Positions 1 through 10,087 of a DNA stretch of 64,000 nt are shown here, in pieces. Position 1 is the first letter of the stretch; each line of letters begins with the position of its first letter. The translations under genes and the position numbers were made by a program. Under the pieces are notes generated by a model. The model was given only the letters and a program-made list of their open reading frames with translations, searched no databases and was not told the origin of the DNA. The stretch is from Wyeomyia smithii (lineage: Eukaryota > Arthropoda > Insecta > Diptera > Culicidae), in contig NC_073694.1 of the NCBI RefSeq assembly GCF_029784165.1, positions 35,507,506-35,571,505 of the forward strand. Direction: 5' to 3'.

Positions 1-387
1 TCCCTAGTCACCTTAGTTCGTTCGCTCCGTTTAGTTCGCAGCATGCGAAAGTCTCAGGCATGCATATGTTCGGTTCCTCTCGAGTTGGCGCTGTCTGGTG
101 GCGGGTTTTGTAAGTTTCCCGTGATGATAAAAGCTTAAGTGATTTCTATATCGAGAATTATGTACGGTGAGCTTTGGGTTCGTTAAGTTTCTTTCCGAGT
201 TGTGCACCGGTTTTGGCGGAAACTAGCTAGCGAGCTGAACCGATCTGAATTCTTTCTCCGAAGGGATTCAACTTGGACTTGCATAGAAAAGCAGTCTCAT
301 CCGGGCAACATTTATCTTGGCGGTAGTCTCCGTAAGGAGTGGCGCTTAAACTACTCGCTTAAGCATGATCGGTTCGCAACGGCTACA
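1..387 (+). repeat. 5' LTR (missing first 4 bp)
   Basis: It matches 10092-10478 base for base as far as I can read and ends ...ggctaca just before the primer binding site. The 67-codon open frame inside it is present in both LTR copies and looks incidental. No clear TATA box is visible. Confidence 0.95.
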
Positions 388-390
388 TTT

Positions 391-403
391 TGGCGCCCAA
401 CGT
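391..403 (+). promoter_or_regulatory. Primer binding site, tRNA-Lys type
   Basis: TGGCGCCCAACGT lies 3 nt after the LTR end. It is complementary to the 3' end of insect tRNA-Lys(CUU) including CCA (established for many Gypsy elements). Pairing stops after 13 nt, since the following bases are aaaag. Confidence 0.8.
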
Positions 404-945
404 AAAAGTACGAATTAATCTTTGGTGGATAAAGGCATTTCAGAATGAAGTTTAATTCATTCACGATTATTACAGTTAAAGAAAATATTTCGGTTCATTA
501 AAAACTCGCTGATAGTTTGGGAATGTTTGAAGAGATAATTTTATGCATAGACCAACGTTGGTTGAATACTGATTGAACGAATATTGAGGATTATATTGAG
601 TTATGTTGAAGTACATTATGTGCAGAATTTAAATTCAGTAATTGAAGTTTGGGGATCTTCCAGAGGAAAACTTATATTTTCGGAGAACTAATCTTAGCTT
701 ATCAACGGTTTTTTTCGGATATCTGGAGTAATAATTAAACGGTGACTCAAAATACTTTTTTTTTATTAAACATAATTAATTTTTTTTTTCTTCATATTAT
801 TGATAACATTTAGTAAAATATATTCATAACTATAACATACATTTATATTGAACGGAAACTAGAAATTTAGTGCTAATCGGAAACTTACATTTATTGTACA
901 TTTTTTTTTTTGGGTTACTGGATAACATCCACGAAAAATATAAAC
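404..945 (+). other. Untranslated leader of the LTR element
   Basis: AT-rich leader between primer binding site and gag with several T-runs (around 750-790 and 901-911). No ORF or defined packaging structure could be identified by eye. Confidence 0.6.
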
Positions 946-2901
946 ATGGGTGGGAAATATCCATATGCTGATCATTTACTTAATGACGAAATTGATTACG
1001 AACTTAAATTGCGACACCATGATGAAGAGGTGGGGAATGACTTAGATACAAAACGGAGATTACTGAGGAGACTGTTTAAACGGGATGTGCAAGAAAACAA
1101 AGAGTATGTTTCAATGTACACTATTGAGCAAGAATTTGATTTAGTTTCGTCAAGAGTGAATGCGATTCGAGACGATTTGAGTAGAGGCTCAGATGTGAAA
1201 CTCGTATCCCGTCTCAAACATTACTATTGGAGAATTGTACGTTGTACTGCTATGGACGAGAATGCTCAGGAGATGAAAGACTTCATTATAAACGAAATAG
1301 TTGGCATGTTAAACACGCATGCTGCAAAAGACGCAGTGACATCGACAGAACAGGCAGAAAGCCGTGAGTCGTCTGAAGAGATAGGCGCAGTAGGAGGAAC
1401 GGTACCGCGAATTTCGGTGACAGCATCACCTCATGATAAAGGGAAGACAACGCCGGTGGGAAGTCCATTCCATTTATATGGGAATAATACGCTAGGGGCA
1501 ACCAAAAAAGTTGGACAAAACAGCTCGAAGAGTCAGGATAGAATAGTTACAGAAGACAGAATGGATAAGGGTCCCTCGAATAGAGAACACCAGAGGGTAC
1601 TGGGAGAGTTAGACCAAGTGTACAAAATAAACCTAACATTACAAAAGGAGATACGAGACATGAAAATAAAAATGAACGATTGCATGAAGACGAACGAGAT
1701 GCTAGTGGATTTGATTAAGAAGAAGGAAGCCAAATCGATTGAGCAAGAAGCTCACAATGAAGAAGACAGAGCCAGAAGGAATAAAGGTAATGACACGAGG
1801 CAAACAAATAGCGTTCCAATTCCATCGCTAGTGGCAGAAAGCTGGCCCTGGAAAACAAATGAACGACAGCCAAAAAAAGGAGATTACTTGACCCGACCGG
1901 TGACTACCCTACCGGTGACGAGCCGGAATTTTCCGAATAAGCAACAACATAGATCGGACCAACGTTACGCCACGACCAGCGAAGCGAGTAGCGAAGAAGA
2001 TTCAAACAGCACAGAGACACGAGCGACACCAGACCGTAGGAGACGGTCAGATGATCGCATGCAGTATGATCGTCGAATTGAGAGATGGAACATTTATTTT
2101 TCAGGTGAGGCAAAATCTGCAACCATCGAAGACTTCATTTACAAAGTGAAGGTTCTCGCGAACATGAGTGGAATTCCACAGGATAGTTTATTGGGCCACA
2201 TTCACCTGCTATTACGCGGGGAGGCAGCAAACTGGTTTTTCACATACTACGACGCCTCTTGGAATTGGACAGTGTTCGAAGCGCATATTCGTTTCCGATT
2301 CGGTAATCCAAACCAAGAACAAGGAAACCGTCAGCGAATATATGATAGGAAACAGCAACGAGGGGAAACTTTTATTGCTTTTGTGACAGAAATTGAGAGA
2401 ATGAACAAGTTACTGACGAAACCTCTGTCGAATCGGAGAAAATTCGAAATTGTGTGGGAAAATATGCGGCATCACTACCGTACTAAGCTGGCTTGCTTTT
2501 CGGTGACGACAATAGAAGAACTGATACATGTGAACTATCGAATTGATGCTAGTGATCCAGCATTACACCCGATAGGACCACGACACTCGGTCAACAACGT
2601 GGAAATGGACTCACAGGATAGCGATTCAGAACCGGAAGAAGTGGACAACGTCTATAAAAGAGCAGGGAGAACCCAACAGTCTTCGACAAACCGAACAACT
2701 CAGGCAACAGATCCACGTGAAGTCAGAAGTGGAACAGCGTGTTGGAATTGCAACCAACCCGGTCACCTCTGGAGAGAATGCAGGGAACGAAAAAACACAT
2801 TTTGTTACATTTGCGGGAACCCAGGGAAGATAACAAGCAACTGTGACAGACACTTTAGGAATTCAAGTCAAGAAGGTAAGAATGCACAGTCGGGAAACTA
2901 A
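946..2901 (+). CDS. gag: Gag polyprotein of Ty3/Gypsy element
   Basis: Structural protein that packages element RNA. The open frame reaches back to 910, but the codon there is TTG. The first ATG is at 946 in a strong context (AAAC ATG G), giving 651 residues. The N-terminal half is charged and includes a likely coiled-coil stretch around nt 1600-1740. A retrotransposon-gag fold is recognisable around nt 2070-2560, with W-rich and RFGNP-type motifs. Two zinc knuckles follow: the first is canonical CX2CX4HX4C (nt 2740-2781), while the second (nt 2803-2844) has Lys (AAG, 2827-2829) where His is expected. The frame ends SGN-stop directly on a slippery heptamer, so pol is expected as a Gag-Pol fusion. 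No stops or frameshifts interrupt it. Confidence 0.93.
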   Translation: MGGKYPYADHLLNDEIDYELKLRHHDEEVGNDLDTKRRLLRRLFKRDVQENKEYVSMYTIEQEFDLVSSRVNAIRDDLSRGSDVKLVSRLKHYYWRIVRCTAMDENAQEMKDFIINEIVGMLNTHAAKDAVTSTEQAESRESSEEIGAVGGTVPRISVTASPHDKGKTTPVGSPFHLYGNNTLGATKKVGQNSSKSQDRIVTEDRMDKGPSNREHQRVLGELDQVYKINLTLQKEIRDMKIKMNDCMKTNEMLVDLIKKKEAKSIEQEAHNEEDRARRNKGNDTRQTNSVPIPSLVAESWPWKTNERQPKKGDYLTRPVTTLPVTSRNFPNKQQHRSDQRYATTSEASSEEDSNSTETRATPDRRRRSDDRMQYDRRIERWNIYFSGEAKSATIEDFIYKVKVLANMSGIPQDSLLGHIHLLLRGEAANWFFTYYDASWNWTVFEAHIRFRFGNPNQEQGNRQRIYDRKQQRGETFIAFVTEIERMNKLLTKPLSNRRKFEIVWENMRHHYRTKLACFSVTTIEELIHVNYRIDASDPALHPIGPRHSVNNVEMDSQDSDSEPEEVDNVYKRAGRTQQSSTNRTTQATDPREVRSGTACWNCNQPGHLWRECRERKNTFCYICGNPGKITSNCDRHFRNSSQEGKNAQSGN

Positions 2902-5900
2902 ATGTTGGGGGCGGATATGGGAAATCTCGCACCCCGAAACAAAACTCAACCAATTCCCAACCGTTTATAGATCCGTTGCAAAACATTTCAGAAATTCATG
3001 TGAGAACGAACCAGTGTCCACATGTAAAGGTTGCAATTTTTGACACTACCCTAGAGGCCCTGTTAGACTCAGGGGCAAGTGTAAGCGTGACAAATTCAGA
3101 AGAAATCGTTAGACGATATGGGCTGGAAATTTTCGATTCGCCAGTGCAGATATGTACGGCAGATAGAACACAATATGCATGCTTAGGCTATGCAAATATT
3201 CCCATTACATTTAAGGGCATAACGAAGGTCGTTTCAGTAATAATTGTGCCACAAATCACCAGGAAACTGATACTAGGAATTGACTTCTGGAAAACCTTCG
3301 GAATAAAACCGATGATCGAAGGAAAATTCGGTCTGGAAGAAGTAACGGAAATTAAAGTGCAGCAGCAAACAACTGAAGAGGAGATTTTCCATTTTTTTAT
3401 TCAACCGATTGAATCGTTTCCGGCAATCAAACAACAGGCACCTGACGAGACACTGGACATACCAGGGTTAGAAATACCAGAAGCATCAAAAGTGACACCA
3501 GAAACAGTTGAAATTGAGCACGACTTAAACGCGAATGAAAGAGCAGAACTGGCAGAAGTAGTACGAACTTTTAGTTGTACTACGGATAATCGCTTAGGCC
3601 GAACGACGTTGTTGCAACACGAAATCCACCTGCGAGAAGACGCAAAGCCGCGACGACAAGTAGTATACCGATGTTCACCATCGATACAAGCGGAGATGGA
3701 CCGTGAGATAGAGCGATACAAGAAGATCGACGCAATTGAGGAATGCTCAAGTGAATGGGCCAACCCTTTAGTCCCAGTTCGCAAGGCAAATGGGAAACTT
3801 AGAGTGTGTTTGGATTCTCGTCGTATAAATGCTCTGACAAAGAAGGATTCTTACCCGATGAGAGACATGAAGGGAATCTTTCACCGCCTTGAAAGCGCTA
3901 AATACTTTTCGGTTATCGACCTGAAGGACGCCTACTTCCAAATTCCACTGAAAGAAGAGTGTAGAGATTATACGGCCTTCAGAACATCCAAAGGGTTGTT
4001 TAGATTCAAGGTGTGTCCGTTTGGTCTCACTAACGCTCCCTTTACTATGTGTAGATTAATGGACAAGGTAATCGGCTTCGATCTAGAACCATACGTGTTC
4101 GTTTACTTGGACGACATTGTGGTGGCAACTAAAAATCTAAAGGAACATTTTAGGCTATTGCGGATAGTGGCAGACCGATTGAAAAAAGCAGATTTAACGA
4201 TCTCGCTAGATAAATCGCGTTTTTGCAAAAAACAGGTGAATTATTTGGGCTACTTACTAACCGATCAGGGTGTGGCAATAGACAATGCACGAATTGAGCC
4301 AATTCTGAATTACTGCAGACCAAAGAATATAAAGGATGTTCGCCGTTTGCTTGGCCTTGCCGGATTTTACCAACGATTTATCGGTAGCTACAGTAAACTG
4401 GTAGCACCAATCACCGATCTCTTAAAAAAGGGACAAACGAAGTTCCAATGGACGGAAGCAGCAGAAGAGGGGTTTCAGCAGTTAAAATCTGCACTAGTGT
4501 CGGCACCGATTTTGGCCAATCCCGTATTTGATTTACCTTTTATTATTGAATCAGATGCTTCAGATAACGCAGTGGGAGCAGCATTGATTCAACACATTGA
4601 CGGAGAACCAAGAGTCATAGCATATTTCAGCAAAAAACTCAGTAGCACTCAGAAAAGATACGCAAGTGTCGAAAAAGAGTGTCTTGGGGTACTCTTGGCA
4701 ATTGAGCACTTTCGTCACTTTGTGGAAGGATCAAAATTCAAAGTGGTAACAGACGCGCGTAGCTTACTTTGGTTATTCACTATCGGAGTGGAATCTGGTA
4801 ATTCCAAACTACTGCGATGGGCACTGAAAATTCAGTCTTACGATATAGAGCTTGAATACCGTAAAGGGAAACAAAACATAACAGCAGACTGCTTATCTCG
4901 TTCGGTGGAAGAAATAACGACGACACCGGTTGACCCAGACTATCAAGAATTGATCCAGAAGATAACTAAAGATCCGCAAAGTTACGCGGATTTTAGACTA
5001 GTGGATGGGCAGATCTACAAACTAGTGAAAAGTCAAGGCAAAATCGAAGATGCGAGGTTTTGTTGGAAACGGTATCCGTCTAAGCCAGACAGGGAAAAGA
5101 TAATAAAACTAGTACACGAAAGAGCTCACATGGGCTATGAGAAAACACTCGCGGCAATAAGGGAACGCTTCTTTTGGCCGATGATGAGTACGGAAACCAA
5201 ACGTTTTTGCCAGAGCTGTGTGACATGTCAAACAAGCAAAGCCACTAACATCAACACGATTACACCCATGAAAAATCAAAAGAAAATTGCTGAGTATCCG
5301 TGGCAATTCATCACCATGGACTATGTTGGTCCGCTGCCAGTGTCAGGGAAAGGGAGAAATACATGCCTTCTAGTAATTACAGATGTTTTTAGTAAATTTG
5401 TGCTAATTCAGCCATTTAGACAGGCTACTGCTGAAACGTTAGTACCGTTTGTCGAAAACATGGTGTTTCAATTATTCGGCGTACCAGAAGTTGCACTCAC
5501 AGACAATGGTACTCAGTTTATATCAAAACTTTTTCAAAATCTTTTAGATAAATACAACATTACGCACTGGAAAACCCCCAGCTACCACCCACAAATTAAT
5601 GACTCTGAGCGAGTAAATAGAGTGATGACCACTGCCATACGAGCCACTATCAAAAAAGACCATAAAGATTGGGCTAATAACATCCAAACAATTGCTAATG
5701 CAATTAGAAATTCGGTACATGAATCGACGAAACATACGCCATATTTTATAATGTTTGGCAGAAATATGATTTCCGATGGGGAGGAATATCGTCATTTAAG
5801 AGATACGGCAGCAGAAAGCAACAGTCCAATAGATAATGAGAGAGAGAAGTTGTACGCAGAGGTACGGGAGAACCTCAAAAAAGCATTTGAAAAACACTCT

Positions 5901-6149
5901 AAATACTATAACCTGAGGTCAAATTCTAATTGCCCGCAATACTCAAAAGGTGAAAAGGTATTGAAGCGAAACACCGAACTATCTGATAAAGGGAGAGGGT
6001 ATTGTGCGAAACTAGCTCCCAAATACGTACCAGCAATCGTAAAACGAATTGTTGGAGAGCACTGCTATGAGTTGGAGGACGAGAGAGGGAAAGGAATAGG
6101 GGTGTTCCACTGTAAATACCTCAAGAAGCTTCACTTACCGGACTCCTAA
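2880..6149 (+). CDS. pol: Pol polyprotein (protease, RT, RNase H, integrase)
   Basis: Expressed by -1 frameshift: the frame opens after a stop at 2877-2879, and there is no ATG near the start (the codon at 2976 is TTG). Domains in order: aspartic protease with DSGA at 3066-3077; reverse transcriptase with the YLDD active site at 4104-4115; RNase H starting at a catalytic Asp in SDAS near 4551; integrase with an HX3H...CX2C zinc domain (about 5115-5230) and a catalytic triad of Asp 5319, Asp 5502 and Glu 5607. No stop interrupts it. The integrase tail (about 5850-6149) resembles the usual Gypsy C-terminal DNA-binding region; no chromodomain was recognised. Lineage within Ty3/Gypsy is uncertain; the NDSERVNR triad context resembles Osvaldo- or mdg3-like insect lineages. 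Catalytic residues appear intact, so the copy may be competent. Confidence 0.95.
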   Translation, partial: ECTVGKLNVGGGYGKSRTPKQNSTNSQPFIDPLQNISEIHVRTNQCPHVKVAIFDTTLEALLDSGASVSVTNSEEIVRRYGLEIFDSPVQICTADRTQYACLGYANIPITFKGITKVVSVIIVPQITRKLILGIDFWKTFGIKPMIEGKFGLEEVTEIKVQQQTTEEEIFHFFIQPIESFPAIKQQAPDETLDIPGLEIPEASKVTPETVEIEHDLNANERAELAEVVRTFSCTTDNRLGRTTLLQHEIHLREDAKPRRQVVYRCSPSIQAEMDREIERYKKIDAIEECSSEWANPLVPVRKANGKLRVCLDSRRINALTKKDSYPMRDMKGIFHRLESAKYFSVIDLKDAYFQIPLKEECRDYTAFRTSKGLFRFKVCPFGLTNAPFTMCRLMDKVIGFDLEPYVFVYLDDIVVATKNLKEHFRLLRIVADRLKKADLTISLDKSRFCKKQVNYLGYLLTDQGVAIDNARIEPILNYCRPKNIKDVRRLLGLAGFYQRFIGSYSKLVAPITDLLKKGQTKFQWTEAAEEGFQQLKSALVSAPILANPVFDLPFIIESDASDNAVGAALIQHIDGEPRVIAYFSKKLSSTQKRYASVEKECLGVLLAIEHFRHFVEGSKFKVVTDARSLLWLFTIGVESGNSKLLRWALKIQSYDIELEYRKGKQNITADCLSRSVEEITTTPVDPDYQELIQKITKDPQSYADFRLVDGQIYKLVKSQGKIEDARFCWKRYPSKPDREKIIKLVHERAHMGYEKTLAAIRERFFWPMMSTETKRFCQSCVTCQTSKATNINTITPMKNQKKIAEYPWQFITMDYVGPLPVSGKGRNTCLLVITDVFSKFVLIQPFRQATAETLVPFVENMVFQLFGVPEVALTDNGTQFISKLFQNLLDKYNITHWKTPSYHPQINDSERVNRVMTTAIRATIKKDHKDWANNIQTIANAIRNSVHESTKHTPYFIMFGRNMISDGEEYRHLRDTAAESNSPIDNEREKLYAEVRENLKKAFEKHSKYYNLRSNSNCPQYSKGEKVLKRNTELSDKGRGYCAKLAPKYVPAIVKRIVGEHCYELEDERGKGIGVFHCKYLKKLHLPDS
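2892..2959 (+). promoter_or_regulatory. -1 programmed ribosomal frameshift signal with predicted pseudoknot
   Basis: The heptamer G GGA AAC (2892-2898) is in the correct gag phase and is followed at once by the gag stop TAA (2899-2901). Pol is in the -1 frame and open from 2880, so the overlap is 22 nt. Eight nt downstream, 2907-2913 can pair with 2928-2935 (seven G-C pairs, one bulged A at 2931). The loop hexamer 2918-2923 is complementary to 2954-2959, which would give an H-type pseudoknot. GGGAAAC is an established retroviral slippery site; the fold is my pairing by eye. Confidence 0.85.
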
Positions 6150-6166
6150 CTCATAAACAAAATTTT

Positions 6167-7015
6167 CAGCTATGTACCTGCTACTTGCAGCAGTAACGAA
6201 GCATCAAAGTATGCACAAAAATCCTAAATGGTATACATTCCACCCTCCTCGAGAGGAGTTGAGTCGAAATTTCCCTTTCCTCCTCCGATCGAGATGAGCC
6301 ACAACCAAAACAGATTTTCAGCTATGTACCTGCTATTGGCGGTAGTAACGAAGCATCGAAGGATGCACAAAAATCCTCAATGGCAACACTTCCCCCTCCT
6401 CGAGAAGAGTAGAGTCGAAACTCCATTTCCTCCTCCGATCGAGTTGAGTTCAAACCAAAACAAGTTATCAGCTATGTCGCTTGCATTTCCGAGAAGCAAC
6501 CAAGCATTTAAACAAGCACACAAATACTTCAATGGCAACACTTCCCCATCCACGAGAAGAGTAGAGTCGAAACTTCCATTTCCTCCTCCGATTGAGTTGA
6601 GTAGCACAACCTTAACACAATTACCAGCTATGTAACTTCGGTCAACAGTCGCATCAAAGCATATAAATATGCACCAAAACACTTCAATGGCATACACTTC
6701 CCCTCCTCGAGAGGAGTTGAGTAGATACTTCGATGTCCTCCTCCGATCGAGTCGAGTTGAGACCAAAACGTAACAACCAGCTATGTAATTTCGTCCAGAA
6801 AAACTAAGCACCGAAAAGTGCACAAAAATCCTCAAAGGCAAACATCATTTCCTCCTCGGAAAGAGTGAGTTGAGACTTAGTTTCCTCCTCTGATCGAGTC
6901 GAGTAGAATTCATATACTTTTCTCAGCAAGAAGCCTTTTGCGAAACAACTAAGCATCAATCGATGCACGAAAATGCATAGTGGCAACAGTTAGCACTTCT
7001 GAACATAGCCCAATT
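6167..7015 (+). repeat. ~150-bp tandem repeat in the element's 3' region
   Basis: Six units begin with a cagctatg-like motif at 6167, 6319, 6469, 6625, 6778 and 6924 (the last degenerate), spaced 146-156 bp. Each carries a cctcctcgag-type palindrome, a tcctcctccgatcgag block and an aagcatc...tgcac motif. It starts 18 nt after the pol stop and is part of the LTR element. Confidence 0.92.
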
Positions 7016-10000
7016 CAAAACCTTTTCCTCGTTGGTTGATTCCGTAACTTCTGCGCGAAGAAAAGGAATACAACAGCAGAGCATACACTGAGAATTTCAA
7101 GGGCAACTATCCAACCCGTTCATGATTCAAGTCGAGTTGAAACTCAATTCATAACAGCCACGGCTTAGACAAAGTTCACGGTCTAGGTCACGGACACTGA
7201 GATCTTGCGAGATTTGACGGTGAGAAGTAACGACCAGACTAGAGAAAGAATGTAAATATTATTAATTATAGGATAGGTTTACCTGCTAGGATTATAGCTA
7301 TTTCATTTCATTTCATCTTCATAGTCTAGTTTTCATCATGTATAATATCCTAGTTTAGATTATTATTTTCCATTGTAACTCTCTCGGCAGCCATCTTGGC
7401 GCTAAAACCAGTTGGTTTTCGCATATATCCAATTTTCAATAATTCCGCTAAACAGAATGTCCGTCGTAAGTTTCTGGTTGCATATCTGAAGAGATTTCCA
7501 TTAGGCTAGTTTTGTTATTATCAGTATCCATTCATTGAAGATAGTGGGGGTTCGCTCGGGAGATTCACTTCGTTGGTTATGAATCCCACGACGCAGCTCC
7601 TGAAAGTAAAATCACAAAGCACTCAGTTTTTTTAGGGAGAATTTTTTATAAAATACTCCCCCCGTAATAGTTGCAGCTCCATTATCATTGTACGTCGTAA
7701 TTCAAGTTTAAAATTTATCATATTTGTAAATAATGATCGCGAGAGAGTAAAACAGTACGGACACGGTGTGAGTTTTTTCCCGATTGATTGCACTTTGTTT
7801 TGTAGTTCCGTTTGGTTGACGTTTCTGCGTCTGCGTTTGCAAGGGCTGCGCATAAACTTCCGTGTAGAAGGTGCGAAATATTTCAGGGTTGTGGAGATTT
7901 TATGAGATTTCTTTTGATCATTATTTATGATGCAGAGATCGAAACATAAAATGGGTTTAGTCATGTACGTTTCGGAAGAGAGGTCTGTTAGTGCCTGAAG
8001 TATAATTTCGGGGGAGCCGGAACTTTGGAAACAGTTTGCGGTAAATTCATGTTGAAACGAGGTTCTCAACGTAATGATTGAGGTGTTTCTTTTTGAATGA
8101 GCCTGGAGTTAAGGTTTATAATGAATTTTTTTTTGTTGTTGCGGTTCTTCAGTTCGGTACGAGGTACTCAACACCATGATTGAGATAGGGCAGAGCTGAA
8201 TGAACCTGAATTAAAGAATATTATGCAATTTTCGGTATTGTCCTCAGCAATTCTACAAGGGTAGGAGAGGAGTTACTAGTTCTGAAATCTATTTCGCGTA
8301 AGGGAAAGTTTGTGCATTGCTTGCGAATACAGAAGCAGAAGCGAAAATCGTTTCAAAAACACACCGCTCAGGATATCTAGAAAGTCCATAAAGTACTAAA
8401 TAAGCATAGAGAGAGTGTTCGACATTCGTTGAAGACCCCAGTTACATAACGTTGAAGGTCAGTACGAACATGATCTGTGATAGATCATGATTTGGAAATA
8501 GAGGAAGAGTCAGCCTTCGGGTTGATGATGAACACATATGACTCCGAATGGTTGATAACTTTCGAATTGCTATGCTAAATTTTGATGCTTTATAGATAAA
8601 GTTAGTTGTTAGTTTTCGCGTTTGAGATTTTCGTAAGTTTTCCCCTTACGAAAATTTAGTTGAATTGTTTCAACTAAATTTTCGTAATTTAAGCATGGAG
8701 TGATGTAACCGTTGCCGGTCACAGCATAATGCAGTACGGTTGAGTTGGAAGCGATAAAATATTCTTACTATAAAATTTAGAATATAACACTTAAGTCCTG
8801 TAAATATTCACCTTGATTAGTGCTCAGTTGGGTTGTGTCTAAGGTAAGATCGCCAAAATGTAGGCCACGCGTCGCACGTCCATGCGTCGATCCCTTAGAT
8901 AGCCGAAATAAATTATATAAGGAAACCCGAGTGAGATTACTTCACATGCAGGTTCAAAACGAACCTTTCTAGGAAAGTTGAAGGAAAGAGAAGGCAAAAC
9001 TACGTGCGTAGGTCAAAACGAACCGAAAGAATTATTTAGCGAATTCCGAGTGATCCCGAAGGATTTTCGATTATGTACTGACGTACTTCCGGCAAGTAGT
9101 CAGGTCTCCTAGTTTATCTGAGGGCTAAAACTGTACGATGACTTCGTTCCAAACCGCCAAACGTAGTGGAAGTGAATAGTTTCGCGTTAGGTCACTGCTT
9201 CAAGAAGGTAGAATAGAACGTGCGAAATAGTTCAAGTGTTAACCCGATTCGTGTGCAGGATAGAAAAAAAAGAAGGCAATTTCTATCCTAGGAATCGGAG
9301 ATTCCACGAGAGAGCACGTTTTCCATACGCTTGCCGCACCGCTTGCGCGCCACCCGTTGCCCGCTACCACGTTGAGTCAACATCGACAGATTCGCCGGAC
9401 TCGTCCAGAAAACTCTTCTGTTGGCCCGGATCAACCCATTCCGGCCGGCACCTGCAGTTACGTTGGCGGCAAATGCCGCATCCCATTTGTCATCGGCGGA
9501 TAATTAGAAATCCCCGCCAGCCGCCACAGGCGGCGAGAGAGAGAAACCAGAACCACATGCATCGGTAGAACTACAGCCAGATTCCACCAGCAGCAGCAAC
9601 AACTGATCCCCAGAGAGAGATTCGGTGAGTCCGTTCCACTTATCTTACAAAGTACCGCCGAAAGAAGACGCCATGCGGCGTATGTGAAGCCGCGAGTCGG
9701 CCATTTTGAAGTCCCCGCTTTAGTCGGGCCGAAGAAAAATTAATAGAAAAATTTGAGCTCAAGTGACACGATTCGTCACATGTAACTGAAGTTACGGACG
9801 CGCCGTAACGTAAATTGCGATCGCTTCTGGGAGACCAAGTCGATCTATCCTTGGCTCTCGGGAATAGTTTATGAATGATTAAGTAGAGTCGTTATGCCCG
9901 CACGTACCGTGAGAGTACGAGAGAAAAAGAGATAAGCTTGGAGGAGAATTCGCACCCGAAACAGAGTAGAAAGTTAGAAGTAAAACCCATGTACATATAA

Positions 10001-10087
10001 AATAAGCTGAATCGAAAATTAACCCAATTATGTTACGTCGTGAATAAACCCGCTTTTCGAGTAATGCAGGACTTTTAGATAATGAAG
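7016..10087 (+). other. Long non-coding tail of the LTR element
   Basis: About 3 kb between the tandem repeat and the 3' LTR without a credible gene. Features seen: a diverged ~100-bp local duplication (8057-8120 versus 8160-8230, sharing ctcaac..atgattgag and the following bases), a perfect hairpin at 8646-8687, and a GC-rich patch at 9300-9650 with a 110-codon frame that starts only at GTG. An antisense 145-codon frame (7632-8069) starts at TTG and matches nothing I know. Confidence 0.6.
8646..8687. repeat. Perfect 19-bp hairpin
   Basis: Arms 8646-8664 and 8669-8687 are exact reverse complements around a 4-nt loop. It lies inside the non-coding tail of the LTR element. A partial extra copy of the arm (tttcgtaa) lies just upstream near 8630. 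Confidence 0.9.

Noticed and set aside
202..405. 67-codon frame (and its copy from 10293) inside the LTR
   Set aside because: It runs out of the LTR into unrelated sequence at each end, and begins at GTG; it is a chance frame in LTR DNA.
5502..5609. Apparent one-residue-short spacing between integrase Asp and Glu
   Set aside because: Insect Gypsy lineages with an ANPTERVNR-type context have the same spacing, so it is not a deletion.
6228..6635. 135-codon frame after pol, possible extra element protein
   Set aside because: It only reads through the ~150-bp tandem repeat. Unit lengths are not all multiples of three, and the peptide lacks any domain.
7632..8069. 145-codon antisense frame in the LTR element tail
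   Set aside because: Starts at TTG, has no recognisable domain, and lies in AT-rich sequence where such a frame can occur by chance.
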